Program-made: the position numbers and the translations under genes
Notes under the pieces: generated by a model
Databases searched by the model: none
Seen by the model: only the letters and a program-made list of their open reading frames with translations
What the model was told of the DNA's origin: nothing
Shown here: piece by piece, positions 20,923 to 29,585 of the stretch
Position numbering within the stretch: the stretch's first letter is position 1
Layout of the letters: every line of letters starts with the position of its first letter
NCBI RefSeq assembly: GCF_009908165.1
Contig: NZ_JAAAUC010000002.1
Location: forward strand, 372,001 to 436,000
Direction: 5' to 3'
DNA from: Frigidibacter albus
GTDB taxonomy: Bacteria; Pseudomonadota; Alphaproteobacteria; Rhodobacterales; Rhodobacteraceae
DNA length: 64,000 bases

Positions 20923-22248
20923 CTACTTTTCGGGGATCAGGCCACGCGGGCTGAAGCGCAGCACCACCAGCAGGATCACCCCCATCGTCAACAGCCGCAT
21001 ATGCGCCGCCGAGTCCAGGAGGTGCGCCTTCAGCGCCGAACCATCGGTCATGCCAGAGGTGACGAAGCCCATCAGCGAGTTGCCCCAGGGTTCGACCTTG
21101 ATCCACAGATACCAGACCAGCATCCCGCCCAGGACCGCGCCCCAGTTGTTGCCCGATCCGCCAAGGATCACCATCACCCAGATCAGGAAGGTGAAGCGCA
21201 AGGGCGTGTAGCTGCCCGGCGTCATCTGGCCGTCGAGCGTGATCATCATCGCCCCCGCCAGCCCCAGCACCGCGCCGCCAAGCACGAAGATCTGCAAATG
21301 GCGGCGGGTGACATGCTTGCCCATCGCCTCGGCCGCGACCTCATTGTCGCGGATCGCGCGCATCATCCGGCCCCAGGGCGAGTTCAGCGCCCGCTCCATC
21401 AGCCAGATCAGCGCCAGCAGCACCACCAGGAACAGCCCGGCATAGAGCAGCTTGACCCAGACGGTGGAGGCTGTGACCGGGTCGATCCCCAGCCCGGCGG
21501 CGCGGGCCAGAAAATCGGTGTCCGATTGCAGCGCCACCTCATACGGAACCGGGCGCGGGATGCCGACGACGTTCTTCACGCCGCGGGCCAGCCAATCCTC
21601 GTTCTTCAGGACCGAGACGATGATCTCGCCGATCCCCAGCGTGGCAATCGCCAGATAGTCCGACCGCAGCCCAAGCGCGGTCTTGGCGATGATCCAGGCC
21701 GCGCCCGCCGCCAGCAAGCCGCCCACCGGCCAGGAGAGCAGCACCGGCAGGCCGAGCCCGCCCAGATAGCCGGCGGCGGCGGGATTCACCGCCTCGATCG
21801 CCGCGACGGCAGGGTCAAAGAGCGCGCGGTAGAGGAAGAAGCCACCGATCAGCACCGCCAGCATCGCCAGCACGCGCGTGCGCCCGGTCAGCCGGCGATA
21901 CAGCACCACCGCCAGCGCCACCACGCCCACCGCCACCGCCAGCGCCGCCGCCATCCGCGGCGCGCCATTGGCCCAGGCCTGCGTCACCGGCGGCATCGAG
22001 ATCAGCACCGGGGCGAGCCCGCCCATGGCGACGAAGCCGACAACCCCGGTGTTGAACAGCCCCGCATAGCCCCATTGCATATTGACCCCAAGCGCCATCA
22101 CCGCCGAGATCAGCCCCATGTTGACGATGCCAAGCGCGGTGTTCCACCCGCCTGTCAGCCCCTCCAGCAGCACCAGCCCCGCCATGCCTGCGAATAGCAG
22201 AACCGTCCGCATGGTGGAGTTTCCGCCCGTTGCAACGCGCCCGCTCAT
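20923..22248 (-). CDS. livM: Branched-chain amino acid-type ABC transporter permease LivM
   Basis: This 441-residue polytopic inner-membrane permease belongs to the hydrophobic amino acid (HAAT) ABC family. The conserved blocks are NMQWGYAGLFNTGVVGFVAMGG and LRSDYLAIATLGIGEI, followed by the long cytoplasmic loop that contacts the ATPases (RDNEVAAEAMGK). It is somewhat long for LivM because of an extra hydrophobic stretch around residues 90-150. Its ATG overlaps the livH stop by four bases (ATGA), so translation is coupled. The cargo is inferred from the downstream demethylating oxidoreductase to be a methylated amine or amino acid rather than leucine. Confidence 0.88.
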   Translation of the reverse strand: MSGRVATGGNSTMRTVLLFAGMAGLVLLEGLTGGWNTALGIVNMGLISAVMALGVNMQWGYAGLFNTGVVGFVAMGGLAPVLISMPPVTQAWANGAPRMAAALAVAVGVVALAVVLYRRLTGRTRVLAMLAVLIGGFFLYRALFDPAVAAIEAVNPAAAGYLGGLGLPVLLSWPVGGLLAAGAAWIIAKTALGLRSDYLAIATLGIGEIIVSVLKNEDWLARGVKNVVGIPRPVPYEVALQSDTDFLARAAGLGIDPVTASTVWVKLLYAGLFLVVLLALIWLMERALNSPWGRMMRAIRDNEVAAEAMGKHVTRRHLQIFVLGGAVLGLAGAMMITLDGQMTPGSYTPLRFTFLIWVMVILGGSGNNWGAVLGGMLVWYLWIKVEPWGNSLMGFVTSGMTDGSALKAHLLDSAAHMRLLTMGVILLVVLRFSPRGLIPEK

Positions 22249-23255
22249 ACCGATTTCCCCTTGAAGAGCCCGGTGGGCTTGAACAGCAGAACCGCAATCA
22301 GGATCACGAAGCTGACCGCGAACTTGTATTCGGTGGACAGAAGCTGCAACAGCCCGTCCGGCTCCAGCCCCTCGGGCAGCGCGTAGCCGGCCACCTTCTT
22401 CCAGGCATAGGTCACGCCCACTTCGGAAAACGCGATCAGGAAGCCCCCGGCAATCGCGCCGACCGGGCTGCCGAGGCCGCCGACGATGGCGGCGGCAAAG
22501 ATCGGCAGCAACAGCTGGAAGTAGTTGAAAACCTTGAAGGTCTTGTCGAGGCCATAGAGCGTTCCGGCAATCGTCGCCAGCGCCGTCGCGATCAGCCAGG
22601 CATAGACCACCACCCGTTCGGGGTTGATCCCCGACAGCAGCGCCAGATCCTCGTTGTCGGAAAAGGCCCGCATCGACTTGCCGGTGCGGGTGCGGTTCAG
22701 GAACCAGAACAGCACCGCCACCACCAGCACCGCCGTCACCACGGTGATCACTTGCGTGGACCGCAGCGCCAGCCCCTCGGCCAGCCCCGTCGCCTCCTTG
22801 AAGTCGCGCGCGTTGATGATGAAGCGGGTGCCATCGTCGAAGTTGATCTCATCCACCCCGATCAGGAACCGGGTCAGCCCGTTCATGATGAACATCACGC
22901 CCATCGACACGATCACCAGGATCACCGGCGCGGCCTTTTGCTTGCGGTAGAAGCGATAGACGGCGCGGTCGGTCCCCAGCACCAGAAGCGAGGTCAGCGC
23001 GATCCCCACCGGCAGCGCCAGCAGCGCGGTCGGCAGCGGGCCAAGCCCGATGCCCATGGCCTGAAAGCCCCAGGTGACCAGGATCACCGTCGCGGTGCCA
23101 AAGGCCATGGTGTCGCCATGGGCGAAGTTGGAAAAGCGCAAGATGCCGTAGATGATCGTCACGCCAAGCGCGCCGAGCGCCAGCTGCGCGCCGTAAGCGG
23201 TGGCGGGGATCAGCACGAAATTGGCCAGCGCGACGATTGCGTTGAGAAGATCCAT
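22245..23255 (-). CDS. livH: Branched-chain amino acid-type ABC transporter permease LivH
   Basis: The 336-residue inner-membrane permease has the LivH start pattern GALGVTIIYGILRFSNFAHGD and ends with FKPTGLFKG. It would pair with LivM to form the translocation path. It starts three bases after the livF stop and overlaps livM at ATGA, so the cluster livJ-livG-livF-livH-livM is tightly packed. A loop of about 45 residues (about 120-175) is a little longer than usual for LivH. No defects were seen. Confidence 0.9.
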   Translation of the reverse strand: MDLLNAIVALANFVLIPATAYGAQLALGALGVTIIYGILRFSNFAHGDTMAFGTATVILVTWGFQAMGIGLGPLPTALLALPVGIALTSLLVLGTDRAVYRFYRKQKAAPVILVIVSMGVMFIMNGLTRFLIGVDEINFDDGTRFIINARDFKEATGLAEGLALRSTQVITVVTAVLVVAVLFWFLNRTRTGKSMRAFSDNEDLALLSGINPERVVVYAWLIATALATIAGTLYGLDKTFKVFNYFQLLLPIFAAAIVGGLGSPVGAIAGGFLIAFSEVGVTYAWKKVAGYALPEGLEPDGLLQLLSTEYKFAVSFVILIAVLLFKPTGLFKGKSV

Positions 23256-23258
23256 GTC

Positions 23259-23969
23259 TCAGCCCCCCAGGAAGGTGCGGCGCACCTCGGGATCGGCCAG
23301 CAGAGCCTCTCCGGTATCGGTGTAACGGTTGGCGCCCTGCACGAGGACATAGCCGTGATCGGCAATCTCCAGCGCCTGCCGGGCGTTCTGCTCGACCATC
23401 AGGATCGAGATGCCGCTGCGGGCGACCTCGATGATGCGGTCGAACAGCTCATCCATCACGATGGGCGAGACGCCGGCGGTGGGCTCGTCGAGCATGAGGA
23501 GCCGTGGCTGGGTCATCAGCGCCCGGCCGACGGCGACCTGCTGGCGCTGGCCGCCGGACAGCTCGCCCGCGGCCTGACGGCGCTTGTCCTTCAGGATCGG
23601 GAACAGGGAATAGACCTGCTCCATCGTGCCGCGGATATCGTCGCGGCGCAGGAACGCGCCCATTTCCAGGTTTTCCTCGACCGTCATGGTCGGGAAGACG
23701 TTGCTGGTCTGCGGCACGAAGGCCATGCCCTCGGCCACCCGCGCCTGAGGCGTGAGGTGCGTGATGTCCTTGCCGCCGATGCGGACCTGGCCCTCGCGCA
23801 GCTTCAGCATCCCGAAGACGGCCTTCATCGCGGTGGATTTGCCAGCGCCGTTCGGCCCGACGATCACGGCGATCTCGCCCGTCTCCACCTTCAGGGTGCA
23901 GTTGTGCAGGATATCGGCGGCGCCATAGCCCCCGGTCATGCCTTCGGCGATCAGGAAGGGTTCGCTCAT
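23259..23969 (-). CDS. livF: ABC transporter ATP-binding protein LivF
   Basis: This 236-residue ATPase has Walker A GPNGAGKST, the signature LSGGQRQQ and Walker B LLMLDEP, and ends at the length usual for LivF. It energises the LivHM permease together with LivG. Its ATG overlaps the livG stop by four bases, and livH begins three bases after its stop. LivF is recognised by its short form and by its VFPTMTVEENLEMGAF segment. Confidence 0.92.
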   Translation of the reverse strand: MSEPFLIAEGMTGGYGAADILHNCTLKVETGEIAVIVGPNGAGKSTAMKAVFGMLKLREGQVRIGGKDITHLTPQARVAEGMAFVPQTSNVFPTMTVEENLEMGAFLRRDDIRGTMEQVYSLFPILKDKRRQAAGELSGGQRQQVAVGRALMTQPRLLMLDEPTAGVSPIVMDELFDRIIEVARSGISILMVEQNARQALEIADHGYVLVQGANRYTDTGEALLADPEVRRTFLGG

Positions 23970-24754
23970 ACGCCGCCCTCCGCCTTGACCTTGTTCTTCA
24001 GTCCGGTGCCCAGATAGGCCTCGATCACCGCCTCATTCTCCATGATATGCGCGGCCGAGCCCTGGGCCAGCACCTTGCCGGTCGCCATCACGATCACCGG
24101 GTCGCAGAGGCGGCCGATGAAATCCATGTCATGCTCGATCACGCAAAAGGTATAGCCGCGTTCCTTGTTCAGTCGGACGATGGCATCGCCGATGGTGTTG
24201 AGCAGGGTGCGGTTCACCCCGGCGCCGACCTCGTCGAGAAACACCACCTTCGCCTCGACCATCATCGTGCGGCCAAGCTCCAGCAGTTTCTTCTGCCCGC
24301 CGGACAGGTTGCCGGCCTTCTCGTCCGCCAGATGGCTGATGGTCAGGAAGTCCAGCACCTCATCGGCCTTGGCGCGCAGCGCAGCTTCCTCGGCCCGGAT
24401 CGCGGCGCGGCGGAACCAGGCGTTCCACAGCGTCTCGCCGGTCTGGCCGGCGGGAACCATCATCAGGTTCTCTCGCACCGTCATCGAGGAGAATTCATGC
24501 GCGATCTGGAAGGTGCGCAGCAGGCCCTTGTGGAACAGCTCATGCGGGGCGAGGCCGGTGATGTCCTCGCCGTCCATGGTGACGCGGCCGGACGTTGGTG
24601 GAAGAACGCCCGCTATCACGTTGAACAGCGTGGATTTTCCGGCGCCGTTCGGCCCGATCAGCCCGGTGATGGACCCGGTCGCAATCTGCAGGCTCGCGCC
24701 ATCCACGGCCCGAAACCCGCCGAAATGCCTGTGCAAGTCTTCGACGACGATCAT
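23966..24754 (-). CDS. livG: ABC transporter ATP-binding protein LivG
   Basis: The 262-residue ATPase has Walker A GPNGAGKSTLFN, the signature LSGGQKKLLELGRTM and Walker B KVVFLDE, together with the C-terminal extension (CDPVIVMATGKVLAQG) typical of LivG-type subunits. AGGGGAAG lies upstream of the ATG. A hairpin terminator at 24822-24850 separates it from the binding-protein gene, which would let the binding protein be made in excess over the membrane components. Confidence 0.92.
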   Translation of the reverse strand: MIVVEDLHRHFGGFRAVDGASLQIATGSITGLIGPNGAGKSTLFNVIAGVLPPTSGRVTMDGEDITGLAPHELFHKGLLRTFQIAHEFSSMTVRENLMMVPAGQTGETLWNAWFRRAAIRAEEAALRAKADEVLDFLTISHLADEKAGNLSGGQKKLLELGRTMMVEAKVVFLDEVGAGVNRTLLNTIGDAIVRLNKERGYTFCVIEHDMDFIGRLCDPVIVMATGKVLAQGSAAHIMENEAVIEAYLGTGLKNKVKAEGGV

Positions 24755-24821
24755 GTCTAAAGGCTTCCCCTGACTTCATGTTGTTCATGAAGAACGCCCT
24801 TGAAGGGCTTGATTTTTAAGG

Positions 24822-24850
24822 AAAAGCAGCCCGGAACGCGCCCGGGCTGC
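24822..24850 (-). terminator. Intrinsic terminator between livJ and livG
   Basis: On the minus strand GCAGCCCGG pairs with CCGGGCTGC around a seven-base loop and is followed by TTTTCC. It starts 22 bases after the binding-protein stop and is probably read through in part. A second small hairpin (GCCCT/AGGGC) lies at 24796-24808. Confidence 0.7.
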
Positions 24851-24871
24851 CCTATGGTTATGCCGCGTGGA

Positions 24872-26056
24872 TCAGCGGTAGCCGACTTCCGTCAGCTTGC
24901 CGTCCTTGAACTCGATCTCGCGGTAGGAGCCGGCGCTTTCGCCCGCGCCGATCAGTTCCACAGCCGTTGCGCCGACATAGTCGATGTCGGTGCCCGCGGC
25001 GATCAGGTCCAGCGCCTTGCCAAGCTCGCCCGGCAGGATCGGCTCGCCCGGGGCGTTGGCCACGTCCATGACGTGATCCTTGTAAACCGCCGGATCCGAC
25101 GAGCCGGCCTTGGCCATCGCCAGCATCATCAGCGCCGCCGCGTCATAGCTTTCGGGGGCGAAGGCGGTGGTGCCGTCAAAGCCCGCCTCGGTCGCCATGG
25201 CGATGAAGGCATCGCGGCCCGCACCGGCAGCAGCCGGGTTCTGACCGAACGAGCCTTCGATTTCCGCGCCGAAGCCGGTTTCGAGCGAGGCGCCGACCAT
25301 GCCGTCGGGGAACATGAACGTCTCGAAGGCGCCGCTGTCGATCGCGCCGCGCAGCACGCCGCCGCCGCCCTGGTCGACGTAGCCGGCAACCACCAGCACT
25401 TCACCGCCGGCCGAGGCCAGCGCGCCGACTTCGGCCGAGTAGTCGGCCTTGCCGTCTTCATGCGGCGAGCTGATCGTCACGGTGCCGCCAGCGGCTTCGA
25501 AGGCCGCCTGGAAGCTGTCGGCCAGACCCTTGCCATAGTCGTTGTTGGTGTAGGTCACGGCGACTTCGGTGATGCCGCGGTCGCCCAGGATCTCGGTCAT
25601 CACCACGCCCTGGCGGGCATCGGACGGCGAGGTGCGGAAGAACAGGCCATTGTCTTCCAGCGTCGACAGCGCCGGCGAGGTGGCCGAGGGCGAGATCATC
25701 ACGATGCCGTTCGGCATGGCGACGTTCTGCAGCGTCGCGGTGGTTTCCCCCGAGCACATGCCGCCCATGATCCCCGCGACGCGGTCCGAGGTGACGATGC
25801 GTTCCACGGCCGCGGTGGCGGCAGCGGCGTCGATGCAGGTGCTGTCGGCGCGCACGGCGGTGACGGTCGATCCGTCCAGCAGCTTGCCGGAGTCGGTCAC
25901 TTCCTTCATCGCCATCTCGGCGGCTTCGGCCATCGGGCCGGCCATCGATTCGAGCGGGCCGGTGAAGCCGACCGAGATCCCGAGCTTGATGTCCTCGGCG
26001 CCCGCGGCACCGGCGACCAGTGCGATTGCGGCCGAAGCCAGAAGCAGTTTTTTCAT
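24872..26056 (-). CDS. livJ: ABC transporter substrate-binding protein, LivJ type
   Basis: The 394-residue periplasmic binding protein starts with a clear signal peptide (MKKLLLASAAIALVAGAAGA) and continues with the type I periplasmic fold seen in Leu/Ile/Val and amide binding proteins (IKLGISVGFTGPLESMAG). ATG 26056 has GGGAGAG six bases upstream, so the longer frame from 26095 is not used. Cysteines occur in STCIDA and GGMCSGE and may form a disulfide. It heads the liv cluster and is followed by a terminator. Ligand specificity is not evident; the family also binds amides, urea and betaine-like compounds. Confidence 0.88.
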   Translation of the reverse strand: MKKLLLASAAIALVAGAAGAEDIKLGISVGFTGPLESMAGPMAEAAEMAMKEVTDSGKLLDGSTVTAVRADSTCIDAAAATAAVERIVTSDRVAGIMGGMCSGETTATLQNVAMPNGIVMISPSATSPALSTLEDNGLFFRTSPSDARQGVVMTEILGDRGITEVAVTYTNNDYGKGLADSFQAAFEAAGGTVTISSPHEDGKADYSAEVGALASAGGEVLVVAGYVDQGGGGVLRGAIDSGAFETFMFPDGMVGASLETGFGAEIEGSFGQNPAAAGAGRDAFIAMATEAGFDGTTAFAPESYDAAALMMLAMAKAGSSDPAVYKDHVMDVANAPGEPILPGELGKALDLIAAGTDIDYVGATAVELIGAGESAGSYREIEFKDGKLTEVGYR

Positions 26057-26170
26057 GACGTCTCTCCCATGTTGGAACGTTGTCCTGCCCGTCAAACTAG
26101 ACGGGGAAAATTGGATTGTGAAGCAGTGAAGACGGGCGCAGCGCGTCCCGATTGGGCAGCTTCCCCTGCG

Positions 26171-26704
26171 TCAGCCCGGAATTGAGGCAGCAGGGCTGAC
26201 AGATCGGGCACGGGGAAGCGACAGAAACACGCTGTCCGTCCAGACGCCCTCGACCTCGAAGGTGTTTTCGGCGCGCCCCCTGAGTTCGAATCCCAGCCGC
26301 TCCAGCAGCCGGACCGAGGCGGTGTTGCGCGGATCGACATCGGCGGTGATTGCCGGCAGATCCGGGCTCCGGGCAAAGGCGCGGGGCAGGATCGCCGACA
26401 GCGCCTCATAGGCGTAACCCTTGCCCCAGACATCGGGGTGGAAGATGTAGCCGACCTCATCGGGCCGCCAGCAGCCGGCCTTGCCGACCACCCGTCCGGG
26501 GGCGGCGCGCAGTTCCACCATGTATTCCTCGGCCTCGGGCACCGCCGCGACCATGCCCGTCAGGTAGCGTTCGGTGCGTTCGGTCCCGGCATGGGCGGCG
26601 TGAGACCAGTAGCGCATGGCCCGCGGGTCGGACATGATGGTGTGCAGGTCCATCAGATCCTCCATCCGCGCGGGGCGCAGGATCAGCCGGTCGGTCAGGA
26701 TCAT
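26171..26704 (-). CDS. GNAT-family N-acetyltransferase (RimJ/RimL-like)
   Basis: This 177-residue protein begins TDRLILRPARMEDL, the usual opening of the RimJ/RimL-type acetyltransferases. It contains the acetyl-CoA region GYIFHPDVWGKGYAYEAL and the late block NTASVRLLERLGFE. These enzymes acetylate amino groups of proteins or small molecules with acetyl-CoA; the substrate here is unknown. ATG 26704 is preferred because upstream codons are unrelated to the family, although no strong ribosome site is seen. It lies ten bases after the GlxA-like regulator gene, so the two are probably cotranscribed. Confidence 0.88.
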   Translation of the reverse strand: MILTDRLILRPARMEDLMDLHTIMSDPRAMRYWSHAAHAGTERTERYLTGMVAAVPEAEEYMVELRAAPGRVVGKAGCWRPDEVGYIFHPDVWGKGYAYEALSAILPRAFARSPDLPAITADVDPRNTASVRLLERLGFELRGRAENTFEVEGVWTDSVFLSLPRARSVSPAASIPG

Positions 26705-26714
26705 ATCGTAGCCG

Positions 26715-27851
26715 TCATATCGACAGCCGAGGTGCCGCCGAGGGGCTGCTGCCATGGCTGCCGCGCTCGCGGTAGGGGGTGGTGGCATAATGCGCGCGGT
26801 AGCATTTCGAGAAATGCGAGGGGCTGGCAAAGCCGCAGGCCAGCGCCACGTTGATCACGCTCATATCGGTCTGCATCAAGAGGTTACGGGCCTTTTGCAG
26901 CCGCAGCTCCATGTAGTAGCGCTTGGGCGAGCGGTTGAGGTAGCGGCGGAACAGCCGTTCCAGCTGCCGCGTGCTCATCCCCACATCCTCGGCCAGATCG
27001 GCGGGGCTGATCGGCTCCTCGATGCTCGCCTCCATCATCTGGATCACCTGGCTCAGCTTGGGGTGGCGCACGCCGATGCGGGTGGGGATCGACAGGCGCT
27101 GCGTGTCCTGATCGGTGCGGATCGCGGAATAGATCAGCTGGTCGGCGACGGTATTGGCCAGATCCTCGCCATGATCCTCGGCGATCAGCTTCAGCATCAG
27201 GTCGATCGAGGCGGTGCCGCCCGCGGTCGACAGGCGGTTGCCATCGACCACGAAGACCGACTTGGTCAGCTTCACCTCCTCGAATTCCTCAAGGAAGCTG
27301 TCCTGGTTCTCCCAGTGGATCGTGGCGCGGCGCCCGTCCAGCAGGCCCGCCTTCGCCACCGCCCAGGCCCCCGTGCACAGCCCGCCGATGCTGGCCCCGC
27401 GCCGCGCCTCGCGCCGCAGCCAGTTCAGGATCGGGCGGGTCGTCGCCTCGGCCACGTCGATCCCGCCGCAAACCAGCACGGTATCCTCGCGGTCGATCTC
27501 ATCGAGGCCCATATCCAGCCGGAAGGCGGCGCCGTTGGAACAGACCGCCTCATGCCCGCCTTCGCCCGCCAGCTTCCAGGTGTAGAGGGGCTGGCCCGAC
27601 ACGCGGTTGGCGATGCGCAGGGGTTCGATGGCCCCGGCAAAGGACAGCATGGTGAACCGTTCCAGCAGCAGGAAGATGAAGCGGCGGGTGCGGACCGGTT
27701 CGGCCTTGTCGCGGCCGCCGCGGGGCGCTGGCTTTTGCGACAGCGATCCCGCCTCGCGGCCGCGGGCTGTGGCAGGCAGGGGCAGGGCGGGTGCCGCCGC
27801 CGAAATTCCGTGTTGGGTGCCGTGAAAGGTGCCCGGAAGGCGTGCGCGCAT
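26715..27851 (-). CDS. GlxA/GbdR-type AraC-family transcriptional regulator with DJ-1/PfpI-like domain
   Basis: The 378-residue protein has an N-terminal glutamine-amidotransferase-like (DJ-1/PfpI) sensing domain at about residues 55-225, with GGLCTGAWAVAKAGLL at the nucleophile elbow. A C-terminal AraC-type helix-turn-helix domain follows at about 265-365 (STRQLERLFRRYLNRSP and CGFASPSHFSKCYRAHY). Proteins of this layout include GbdR, which controls betaine and dimethylglycine catabolism in Pseudomonas. It lies upstream of the liv and FAD/GcvT genes on the same strand, so control of that set is a reasonable inference. The first 50 residues are basic and low-complexity, so the true start could be later. 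Confidence 0.85.
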   Translation of the reverse strand: MRARLPGTFHGTQHGISAAAPALPLPATARGREAGSLSQKPAPRGGRDKAEPVRTRRFIFLLLERFTMLSFAGAIEPLRIANRVSGQPLYTWKLAGEGGHEAVCSNGAAFRLDMGLDEIDREDTVLVCGGIDVAEATTRPILNWLRREARRGASIGGLCTGAWAVAKAGLLDGRRATIHWENQDSFLEEFEEVKLTKSVFVVDGNRLSTAGGTASIDLMLKLIAEDHGEDLANTVADQLIYSAIRTDQDTQRLSIPTRIGVRHPKLSQVIQMMEASIEEPISPADLAEDVGMSTRQLERLFRRYLNRSPKRYYMELRLQKARNLLMQTDMSVINVALACGFASPSHFSKCYRAHYATTPYRERGSHGSSPSAAPRLSI

Positions 27852-27938
27852 TTTGCGACCCGTATATGTCGTTTTGACGCAGACAATCAGGGAACCCTGC
27901 GCCGTTCAAGCACCGTTTTGGGCGGCGCTGCAGAAGGT

Positions 27939-27957
27939 TTGCATTCCTGTCATGCAA
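27939..27957. promoter_or_regulatory. Inverted repeat between the GlxA-like regulator and the DAHP synthase gene
   Basis: TTGCAT (27939-27944) and ATGCAA (27952-27957) form a perfect dyad with a seven-base spacer, and TTTGCA recurs nearby at 27971. The site lies just upstream of the aroG promoter and 88 bases from the start of the divergent regulator gene, so it could be an operator for either. AraC-type proteins often bind direct rather than inverted repeats, which argues some caution. Confidence 0.35.
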
Positions 27958-27971
27958 CAGACGCATGGGGT

Positions 27972-27999
27972 TTGCACTGCGGGCCGGGCGCGCTATAAG
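27972..27999 (+). promoter_or_regulatory. Probable promoter of the DAHP synthase gene
   Basis: TTGCAC (27972-27977) and TATAAG (27994-27999) are separated by 16 bases, close to the housekeeping consensus, 35 bases upstream of the ATG. Confidence 0.6.
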
Positions 28000-28034
28000 C
28001 CCGGGCGTTATCGCTAAAGGCGGGGAGAAGACCG

Positions 28035-29405
28035 ATGAGCAAGGCTTGGACCAAATCCGACTGGCGTGCAAAGCCGCGCGTGCAGATGCCGGACTATCCG
28101 GACCAGGGCGCGCTGCAGGCCGTGGAGGCGCAACTGGCCGCCTATCCGCCGCTGGTCTTTGCCGGCGAGGCGCGCAAGCTGAAGGCGACGCTGGCCGAGG
28201 TCGGGGCAGGGCGCGCCTTCCTGCTGCAGGGCGGCGATTGCGCCGAAAGCTTTTCCGAATTCTCGGCCGACAACATCCGCGACACCTTCAAGGTGATGCT
28301 GCAGATGGCCATCGTGCTGACCTGGGGCGCCAAGCTGCCGGTGGTGAAGGTCGGCCGCATGGCCGGGCAATTCGCCAAGCCGCGCTCCACCCCCACCGAA
28401 ATGGCCGGCGGGCAGGAGCTTCCCAGCTACCGCGGCGATATCATCAACGGCTTCGACTTCACGCCCGAGGCGCGGATCCCCGATCCGGCGCGGATGTTGC
28501 AGGCCTATACGCAAGCCGCGGCCAGCCTGAACCTGCTGCGCGCGTTTTCCACCGGCGGCTATGCCGATATCCACCGCGTGCAAAGCTGGATCGCCGGCTT
28601 CACCGACGAGGAGGAGGCGCAGCGCTACCGCGCCGTGGGCGAACGCATTTCCGATGCGATGGACTTCATGGCGGCGGCGGGGGTCACCTCGGAAACCGCG
28701 CATGAGCTTGGTAAGGTGGATTTCTACACCAGCCACGAAGCCCTGCTGCTAGAATATGAAGAGGCGCTGTGCCGGATCGACAGCACCACCGGCGTTCCGG
28801 TCGCGGGCTCGGGCCACATGATCTGGATCGGCGACCGCACAAGGCAGCCCGACGGCGCGCATGTGGAATTCTGCCGCGGCGTGCAGAACCCGATCGGGCT
28901 CAAATGCGGCCCCTCGACCACGGCGGATGACCTCAAGGTGCTGATGGCCAAGCTGAACCCGGCGAATGAGCCGGGGCGGCTGACGCTGATCGCCCGTTTC
29001 GGGGCCGGCAAGGTCGGCGACCATCTGCCGCGGCTGATCCAGACCGTTCAATCCGAAGGCGCGAACGTGGTGTGGTCCTGCGACCCGATGCATGGCAACA
29101 CCATCAAGGCCGCCTCGGGCTACAAGACCCGGCCGTTTGAGTCGGTGCTGCGCGAGGTGCGCGAGTTCTTCGGCATCCACAAGGCCGAGGGCACGATCCC
29201 CGGCGGCGTGCATTTCGAGATGACCGGCAAGGACGTGACCGAATGCACCGGCGGCGTGCGGGCGGTGACGGATGAAGACCTGTCCTCGCGCTATCACACC
29301 GCCTGCGACCCGCGGCTGAACGCCAGCCAGGCGCTGGAGCTGGCCTTCCTTGTCGCCGAAGAGCTGAATGACCGCCGCGCCCTGCGCCGCGCCGCCGGGT
29401 TCTGA
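28035..29405 (+). CDS. aroG: 3-deoxy-7-phosphoheptulonate synthase, class II
   Basis: This 456-residue enzyme condenses phosphoenolpyruvate with erythrose 4-phosphate in the first step of the shikimate pathway. It is the class II (plant/Mycobacterium) type. Typical blocks are [11 protein letters not shown] with the metal-binding cysteine, [25 protein letters not shown] and [25 protein letters not shown] lies upstream of the ATG. A strong hairpin terminator follows 13 bases after the stop, so the gene is a single transcription unit. Feedback behaviour cannot be judged from the sequence. The symbol follows common usage for class II enzymes in this group. Confidence 0.95.
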   Translation: MSKAWTKSDWRAKPRVQMPDYPDQGALQAVEAQLAAYPPLVFAGEARKLKATLAEVGAGRAFLLQGGDCAESFSEFSADNIRDTFKVMLQMAIVLTWGAKLPVVKVGRMAGQFAKPRSTPTEMAGGQELPSYRGDIINGFDFTPEARIPDPARMLQAYTQAAASLNLLRAFSTGGYADIHRVQSWIAGFTDEEEAQRYRAVGERISDAMDFMAAAGVTSETAHELGKVDFYTSHEALLLEYEEALCRIDSTTGVPVAGSGHMIWIGDRTRQPDGAHVEFCRGVQNPIGLKCGPSTTADDLKVLMAKLNPANEPGRLTLIARFGAGKVGDHLPRLIQTVQSEGANVVWSCDPMHGNTIKAASGYKTRPFESVLREVREFFGIHKAEGTIPGGVHFEMTGKDVTECTGGVRAVTDEDLSSRYHTACDPRLNASQALELAFLVAEELNDRRALRRAAGF

Positions 29406-29418
29406 TCGTCGCCACCTG

Positions 29419-29458
29419 ACATGCAAAGGGCCGGGAGCAATCCCGGCCCTTTGCATGT
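29419..29458. terminator. Strong terminator hairpin with perfect 18-bp stem and GCAA loop
   Basis: Bases 29419-29436 are the exact reverse complement of 29441-29458, enclosing the tetraloop GCAA. The upper stem CAAAGGGCCGGGA gives an A-run on one side and a T-containing side on the other. It lies 13 bases after the DAHP synthase stop. Confidence 0.85.
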
Positions 29459-29585
29459 CTGCCCCCGCCATCGCACCGCAATTGTCGTCGTCCATTGGTG
29501 CGACATGTCCCTTGGTCGCATTCCACCCGCACCATCGGTCACATAAAGGTGAGCAAATGGGAGCTCATCTGGGAAGGGGACCCGC

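Noticed and set aside
18174-20954. 926-codon open frame on the plus strand opposite the FAD/GcvT oxidoreductase
   Set aside because: Antisense shadow; the minus-strand protein has clear FAD and GcvT motifs, while this one has none.
24796-24818. Plus-strand terminator GCCCT-TGA-AGGGC followed by a T-rich run
   Set aside because: No plus-strand gene ends here; the stronger hairpin at 24822-24850 fits the minus-strand livJ gene, so this was not listed as a terminator.
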